In this document: positions 56,771 to 64,000 of the stretch, piece after piece
How positions within the stretch are numbered: the stretch's first letter is position 1
Layout of the letters: each line of letters opens with the position of its first letter
Assembly (NCBI RefSeq): GCF_009870125.1
Contig: NC_046680.1
Coordinates: 12,605,501 to 12,669,500 of the forward strand
Source of the DNA: Drosophila pseudoobscura
Taxonomy: Eukaryota > Arthropoda > Insecta > Diptera > Drosophilidae
Length of the DNA stretch: 64,000 bases
Reading direction: 5' to 3'
Position numbers and translations under genes: made by a program
The notes under the pieces: model-generated
What the model was told of the DNA's origin: nothing
The model's input: only the letters and a program-made list of their open reading frames with translations
Databases searched by the model: none

Positions 56771-59700
56771 GCAATTATTAAATTCAAGAAAATTTAATTA
56801 AATTGATTTTTATAGCGAATTCCCAAATTACTCTTTTATAGCTTTTATATAGTTATTTTAAATTTATTTTGCTGTGTGAGTGGTATGTGTTTCAATCTAT
56901 TAATAAATTGTTGACTTTGTCTGGGCTCAGACACACAGACACAGGCACAGACACAGGCACAGACATCCGGGAATATGTTGGTAAACATAAATAAATATTT
57001 TGATGTAATTATAATGCACATACTCGCATAATCCTTAGCGAGAAAGTTCCGTTATGGCGTCACAATAAGCCGCCTTAGCTCCAGTAGTCCCCGGCTTATG
57101 AGGGTGTGGTGTGGTGCGCGGGTGTCAGTCAGAGCAAGCAAATAAAAACATTTAATTAAACTTTACCAGCACACACACATGAATAATTAAAATTTAATTT
57201 CGGCAATATATATTTCACAAAGAGAGGAAGAGCCAGAGATAGAGACAGCGACAGCGGGATAGGGAGTTGTGTCAGCCAGGTGCACAGCCACCCAGCCACA
57301 CCCAATCGGAGGCACGGCAACTTGTCACCACCACACAACAACAAAAAAGGAAGAGGAAAGAAGAACGTTGAAACGAACCGGGGAGTACAGGTACGGGATA
57401 CTCCCTCCTTGAAGAGAAGCAATTTGGCTGGCGAAGCCAACAAAAGCCTTCGCCTAAAGGTGAAGCGAACAAAGGAAATACATAAAATATTGTTCCTGCC
57501 CTGCAAGACCACCATCTTTACCTGCCACATTCCAACGTCTCCCACTTCTCCTTCTGTTTGTGTATTGTAATAATTGCTGTTTTGGCTTCATTAAAAAATA
57601 AGTCGCAAAATCGCTTACAGGAATTTCTTATGAAATTTCTTTCGTTTCCGACGTGAAAGGCGCAAACATAACTCATGAAGAATACGGCACAAACTGCGAC
57701 AGAGACAGAACGTTGGTTTCCCCCCAAATGTGGAGGATAAATTCCTGTGGAATGCCGTGGATTTTGAGGTCAGCAATCGACTAAAGCCATACGGTAGCTC
57801 GATAAAAGCCAACGCACTCTCTATATATTGCATTCATAGGAATACGAGTATTGAATCCAAAGTTAATCGAATGTGTAACAGGAGAAGCCGCTCAACAAAG
57901 ACCACCTTTGACGCAGATGCATTATATAAAGAAGTGTTCGATTTTATTCAAACAGAGTTGTGTAAAACAATATCGTCATGCAGCTGGTAAAGTTTAAAAA
58001 GACTATCGCAATATTACCAGTTTAATTCTAGACTGACTACAAAAAAAGGTCACAAGCCAATAACGAACTTTAAGGGCAACAATTTACTGGCACTTAAATT
58101 TCCTTACTTAAATTGCTATCTCCCCCAAGCCGCAGCCGAACGTTGTAATAAATATGCAAATGAGGAGGGGGTGTAAAAAGGCAAAAATAAATAATTTAAT
58201 TGATTTCATTACGCGACGCCAGGCATCTTTCGATGCCGGCAGTGGGTAGCATCCTCTCATCTTCATCATCATCATCGCTGTCATCGATTCCTAACGAAAG
58301 TCTGGGTTGATGCCTGTCTCCGGCCTCATAATTTTGAATTTGCTTTGGAAATTGTCGCCAAGTGCTGCAACAGCACCTTGCTTCCGCCTCCGCTCTGGGC
58401 CCGTGTGTCTGGATCTGTGTGCGTCCTCGGAGGACTTCGTCTCGGTGACAGCTGCCAGAGCCAGTAGCTAACGAGATAAATTTCAGTTTGATGCCAAGCC
58501 AGAACCAGAACCAAAGCCAGGACCAGAGCCAGACCCAGAGAGAAATTGAGAGTGAGATAGACCAACGGCAAATCATTTGGAATGAAGCATCAGGTAATGT
58601 GAAAGCGGACGATGGCAATTTGGAAATGTTTAAGTTATTGGCACTGCTACTCCGACGACGCTGTCCTCCTGGCTCCATCTGCTGTCCGCCAATCAAGCCA
58701 TAAAGCCGTCCCTCACACCGTGCTGGGCACTAGCACTGCGGGATCTGGGATGGGGGATGGGAGCTCTAGTGCTTCCTAAATGAATGGAATTGTTGTGATG
58801 CTGTAATTAGACGGGGAACAAAGTCCATAAGCCAGGGAGTCGGCCGGGAAGGCAATTTGAATTACAAATGTAGATCGCGTGGATTTGTCCTTCTACTCGG
58901 TCGGTACTCATCGCCCCTTAAAATCAACTTTTTCCCCCGTGCATCGGTGCGTATACGTAACGTTTGGTAGCACTCATGCATATACATATACATACACGAC
59001 TACATACACATATACATCGTATGTCATTTCAATCCCACCATCCTTTGCCATCCTCTCCGCTAAACAAATGCTTAAATGCTTTTTGTAGAGCGAAATTTAT
59101 GCAAATGTCAGTCGCAGAAGGGGTTGGGTGGAATATTGTGTAGCGCGGAAGCTCGGGCTGGGAGCGGTGTGGGGTGGATTGGTGGCTGGTGACGAGAAAC
59201 AAGTGCGGGAGATTTCGTGACCAAGCGACTCGAATCCTGACAAGAGATTCACCCCCTTAATCGTACCATCCCGCTGACCCCATTCGATGGCGTTCCCAGA
59301 ACTCACACCCCACACAATATACGAGAATATGCACCCGATTTCCCTATCAATGGCCGGAGGTGCCACAAAAAAAGGTCAACAAATATTTTCAGACTCAAAC
59401 AATACAATTAACGAAGAGAAAATGAACAAATGAGAGTGTAAATTGAACTCTGGATACCCTTGGGATATGTCCCGCTACGGGACATTTTTTCAAGAAGCGT
59501 TGTAGCTTTGAGCGCTCTCTATAAACGATCTGTGGGATAAATGGTGGAGAATTATTTTTCAATGTAAATTCGAAACTAAAACAGAAGATAAGCCTTGTAT
59601 AGGAGTTCCCTAACAGCAACCGAAATATTCTCTGGATCCTAGTATAACCAGCAACACTGAAGGGTACCGAGATTCGTACAAAAACAATGAAATTCTATGT

Positions 59701-59827
59701 CATAGCTCCTTCCCAGCCCATCCTCCACTTATCCAAAGGGAGCTGCGTGTCGGTTAAACGAGGTCAAATGGAAATCGCCGAGTTGGCATTAACTTTTGAC
59801 ACCACCATCATCAGCGTGGTGTGTTGA

Positions 59828-59855
59828 GGGGTTGGGGGGTCGGGGGGTTTGGGGG
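59828..59855 (+). other. G-quadruplex motif
   Basis: Runs of 4, 6, 6 and 5 G separated by 2-3 nt loops satisfy strict G-quadruplex rules. Confidence 0.8.
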
Positions 59856-62800
59856 TGTGGTGCATAGCTGCTACTCCCTATCGATGTTCGTGCTACTGCC
59901 ACACGATTAAACAGTCAACCTATAGAAAGTCACACGCAACTAAGCGAACAAAGACTTTTCCGGCTGGGAGAAGCAGGAGGAGAAAGGATGGAGCATGTTC
60001 CTTCCACCACTATTTTCCAGCGCTACCAATTTTTGTTAAATGCAGCTACATTGAGCATTTGGCATCTGGCTTTGTCCGTCCTCTTCTCTATTCCTCTATT
60101 CTCTATTCATTCAGGGACTCATTCATTCGATTGTCGCTTAGTTGAATCCCTTTTCATCAGGCAGCTGCTGTGGGTTTGATTGTGGATTCGGTTCCCACCG
60201 CGGCTACCTCCGGCAGCCTTCGCTTTTCCCAATCAATTCAATTGCATTAAAAAGTCACTTCACAATGGCTGGCACTTCCCCTCTGTTCTCATAGTCGTTA
60301 AGTGTCAAGCCATGATTCGGTTGGCCAGAAGAACACACTTGGCTAAACAAGTTTAAAAAGTTGATGTTTTTTTTACTTTTATTTTGTTTGCTGTAGTTGG
60401 CTGAAGAGCGCTGGCTCAAAGCGTGGGCTAATTGGTGCAAGCAATTTGTTGTTTGTTTAATCCAAACAATTTCTGCGGTTATCCCGGATAAAGTTTTTTA
60501 ATCGCCTGAGTGGAGAACAAACCGAGTCCCACTGCCAGGACACTTTGCACCGAGTGCGCTGTGGGGACTAATCCCACATCATTTTATGATTATAGTGGAA
60601 ACTATATTTTGGTAAATTCATGCGCACTTCAGAGTTCGCTAAACAATTATGTTTACTTTGATCATAGCCTCTAGCGGTGGTTTTTGCTCTTCATCACAAT
60701 TCACTCCATAATTCACACTGAATCTTGTTAATTAGTAATGGGGTGATGATAGAAGGAAGGAAGGAAGGAAGCTTCTCCCTGTAAGAAGTAAATGCAAAAT
60801 TAATTATAATATTTTCAGGGCCCAATATATTCAATTAGCGCTGCCATCAATTTATTTATTGTTTGCGGAAATGTCAAAAATTAATTGATTTACTTCATGG
60901 GCCATTTTTTTTTTCCCGCCATTTCATGCCCTTGTAGAGTGGTATTACGATTTTGTCCACCGTCAGATATATCAGATATCAAATATGTCTGTCGTAGAAG
61001 AATACCAGAAAGAAGAGGCACATGTTTGTTTGCCTGTGAAAATAATCCAAAAAAATTAATCTACAAAATTTCCAGATTACCCATTATTCGATCAATGGGT
61101 ATGGATAGCTTCGAAACCAGCAGTCGTCTGTCTTCTTTTATAATTATTTTCCCAGACAGACAGCGCACACAGGTCGAGGCGCCAACCGCAATCGTCGTTG
61201 GCCACGCCAGTTCCGCATTGCACTCAATCGGTGACCACAAACCGCCGCTTCAAGTGTGAAAGCGCTTGAATTATTGAACCGAAAACGGTCGGAGCGAGAG
61301 CGGAAAAGGTGGAGAGGGCAGAAGAGAAGCTTTTCCAATCATTACAGCAATTGCAAAGAGGAGGAGACCGCCTGCCAAGCCGCAATTACATATGCACATT
61401 CATGCGAATGTGGCACTTGGTATCGCAGGAGCTGCGTTGCCGTTGCACTTGCCCCTCGCTGGGGCTCGCTGTGTTTGTTGGTGTGTGTGTGCAAGCTCTT
61501 TTTCGGGGGCGGGCGTCAAAACACAGATGCGTGGTTTGAGTGACACTTGAGTTTGCCACAATTTTAATTGACATCCACAGTGAGAGGAGAGGCGAGGCGA
61601 GCCGAGGCGAGGCGCCCAGGGATCTGATCTGTCTCCATGTCGCCCCAGTGGAACCCATGGGAGTTCTGGCTGAAGGAATTCGAAATGTTAGCTTCGGCAC
61701 AATATTGATGAATGGCTGAAGAGGAAATTAATGAGCCAGGGCAATCGATACACCAGTATCAGCAGATGTAGCAGAAGACAGGCAGGTAATTGATTAGACT
61801 GCATTCAGGGTCCTTGTTCGGGCCAATGGACCAAAACAGTAAGCTCATAAGCCCCAAATTACACAACAATGGACACAATTTAGAGACACAGAGATGGAGA
61901 GAAAAACAGAGAGACAGAAGGAGAGAGAGAGAGGTGCATGGAGAAGTAAATAGAGCATTAGTAAAGTTTGGAGTAATTGCTTTAGACTAGGATTATTAGA
62001 AAAGGTTCCGAAATGAACATAAATTCCAACTGTCATGGCGAATATTATTTGCCCTTTGACATTTGACAATTTAATTAGTTAAATAACTGTTCTGTTCTGG
62101 CATTCGACCTCGCTTAAACATAAACTAATTAAAAATCGATATATATTTCATTGTAGCTATATTTATTGCGTGCACCTTTTGTGTCAGTTCCAGGTGAATC
62201 CTTTACTGGATGGAGACGTGTGGTAAAAGTTCTTTGATTCTGGCAGGTTAAGCTCCCTTATTCGGACTTCCCCGCTAATTGCAGCAAGTGTTTTATTATT
62301 TCCAATTTAAAGCCATCCATTGAATTAAATGCCAGCCGATTCCAAAAGGTAAACCTCAAAGCTCTATTGTCCATCGGACTGTGTTTTTTCTCTGTACATC
62401 GCCTCTCCGCTGAATGAAAGGCCCAGCATGCAATATATACCGATGTTGTAGTTGTATGATACGGAAAAATATGGTACAGGCGGACAAAAAACATGAATAT
62501 GCATGTATGTAAGCAGAATAAATGCAAATACGAAGAAAAACAAGAAGGGAAAAGCCAGTCTCGACCAGACAGAACCTGTCGATACTCTGCCATATTCTGG
62601 GAGAGGTCATATTCTGCCCGTGAGGGTAGCCGAGGGAGAGGCAGATGCGGGACCCCCAACCCCAATGCTCCATCAAAGGAAGACTTACGAAGGCTTTCGT
62701 CTCGAGTTCAAGTTAGGGCACTGCAGAAGGCACAACAATCATAAAAGCGAAACAATCATAATAAATGTGGGAAATCCTTTGGCTGCAGCGCCAGAGTTGA

Positions 62801-63840
62801 ATTGAAAATGGAGGCTTTGCGGTTACGGATGAGGTTGTGCCACTGTTTGTTGTACATTTTGTTGGATGGCCGCAGTGGGAGCACTGGGGTGTGGGCGCCC
62901 TCATCGTTGGGGTTAAATGAAAAAACGGTTCTCCAACGGATATTTAAGGGGCAATTCCAAGCCATTAGCTAATGAACAGTCCAGAAACAGGCACAGACAC
63001 TGAGAGATCGGCTGTCTTTTTATGACTGAACACAACATTGATGGCACACAAAGAAAGTTGCCACCTTTTGTGGCATTTAATTAATAAAAAAAATAGAAAA
63101 AACTGAAGATAAAACCAAAGAAAGAGGAGACGCCAAGGAAACTGGTTTTGCTTGCTCCATTGAACAATGTGGTCTTACTGCGCGTCCTGCGGCTCATCCT
63201 CTTGGCCAACAGGGAATGCATTCCAATTTAACATCTCCTCTCGTCCATAAATTTCCTGTTGCCCCGGGCGCCCGGGCCCGGGCATGCCTCTTTCGTTGAG
63301 TTAATCAAGACTTCGGTAATTTGGCGGAGAGTGTGAAGTGTTTGCCCGGATACGGATGCCCAATGGAGTGTATTATATGCGCTGGCCACCGCAGCATCAG
63401 CAGCTCCTGTTCGAGCACTTCATCAATGCCCGGAATCTTTTGTGAGCAAGGTTGGGCCGCACCCGCACCCACACACCATCCTCCATCTCCTCCTCTGTGC
63501 GGCTCCGTTAAGTGTTTTACAGGGCTCTCCACAAAGCGCACATCATTCATGTCCGAGGCAGGATGTAATATTTGCCCAAGGCCGAAACGACCCGAAGCCT
63601 TCATCTGTTTTTTCCAGCCCCTCTCCACTACACAGCCACGTACACATCAATAGGAATGGAGAGAGTGGAACGGAATGGGAGAGTGCGATTACATTTCTGT
63701 GTGTTTGTTTGTGTCAGTATTTGTGGATGTCTGTCAGACAGCTTTGGCTGTGGCAGGCTCTCTCTCATTGCATATGAATCAAGTAAAGGTAATTGAAAAT
63801 CAAAGCCACTGAATTTTGAAGTAGGCCAGGACTATGCCTG

Positions 63841-63875
63841 GTCCATGGTCCATGGTCCATGGTCCATGGTCCATG
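63841..63875. repeat. Five perfect tandem copies of GTCCATG
   Basis: A 7-bp unit is repeated exactly five times. Each junction creates CCATGG, so the array is also a string of palindromes. Confidence 0.95.
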
Positions 63876-64000
63876 GCATACTCTGCTTCGGTCGTGTGGT
63901 ACGGCTGAGTGACGATTGTAGAGAAATCAAGTCAAAAGCCGCCCGGAGTAATGCGGTCTTTTGGACTGGCAACTTTATGCTCCAAAGTGGCAATCAATAC

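Larger units (their letters stand above)
56771..64000. other. Intergenic or intronic, no gene seen
   Basis: The longest frame is a 166-codon minus ORF (58,696-58,196), which partly arises from a CCAGAACCAGAGCC-type simple repeat. G-quadruplex motif at 59,828-59,855, GAAG microsatellite at 60,753-60,770, GAGGC runs near 61,587-61,612, a 14-bp palindrome CCCGGGCGCCCGGG at 63,263-63,276 and a GTCCATG 7-bp tandem repeat at 63,841-63,875. Confidence 0.5.

Noticed and set aside
58196..58696. 166-codon minus ORF with acidic tail
   Set aside because: Its centre is translated from a CCAGAGCCAGAACC-type repeat; no known domain or splice context. Conservation data could reopen it.

Overview
The window looks like a Drosophila chromosome segment. 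It has short (54-100 bp) introns next to very long ones, abundant opa-type CAG/CAA, CA, TC and AG microsatellites, Drosophila core-promoter motifs (DRE, Ohler motifs 6 and 7), and clear fly orthologues: charlatan, Rpb12, a STAR/KH RNA-binding protein, mRpS29, Rad50, a DHHC palmitoyltransferase and a pickpocket channel. The species cannot be fixed from the sequence. A non-melanogaster fly of Muller element C is plausible, but that is an inference. All intron/exon structures were read by hand from splice sites and phase continuity.

Layout. 1-19,477 is the upstream and first-intron territory of charlatan (chn). It holds candidate 5' non-coding exons ending near 259, 6690 and 11,272, GAGA-rich and Pho/YY1-like sites, G-quadruplex tracts and much simple sequence. 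19,478-24,582 holds the chn coding exons (six exons, 1335 codons, frame closed throughout), followed by a long AT-rich 3' UTR to about 26,000. The compact Rpb12 gene lies on the minus strand at 26,251-26,632. Directly upstream of it are a 31-bp tandem array that multiplies a core-promoter motif and about 1.6 kb of degenerate duplicated sequence (26,890-28,440). 28,921-30,278 is a STAR/KH gene. 32,063-33,247 (minus) is mRpS29, divergent from rad50 (33,602-38,057) across a 354-bp shared promoter. Then come a small secreted-protein gene (38,198-38,631), a DHHC gene converging on it with only 18 bp between stop codons, a small two-exon gene starting 66 bp from the DHHC start (39,641-39,937), and a DEG/ENaC channel gene (40,094-42,172). 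From 42.2 to 64 kb no convincing large gene is visible. This is intergenic or intronic sequence with a few short ORF candidates.

The genes are mostly unrelated in function, as usual in flies: a neural transcriptional repressor, a polymerase subunit, an RNA-binding protein, a mitoribosomal GTPase-like protein, a double-strand-break repair ATPase, a lipid transferase and a cation channel. I see no bacterial-style defence or mobile system and no intact transposon. The most useful second-look items are: a promoter-specific spliced uORF that overlaps the chn start codon; a zinc-ligand histidine of chn built across a splice junction in two alternative ways; a probable GC-AG intron in rad50; a stop-free first intron in rad50; the motif-6 tandem array at Rpb12; and several small spliced ORFs.
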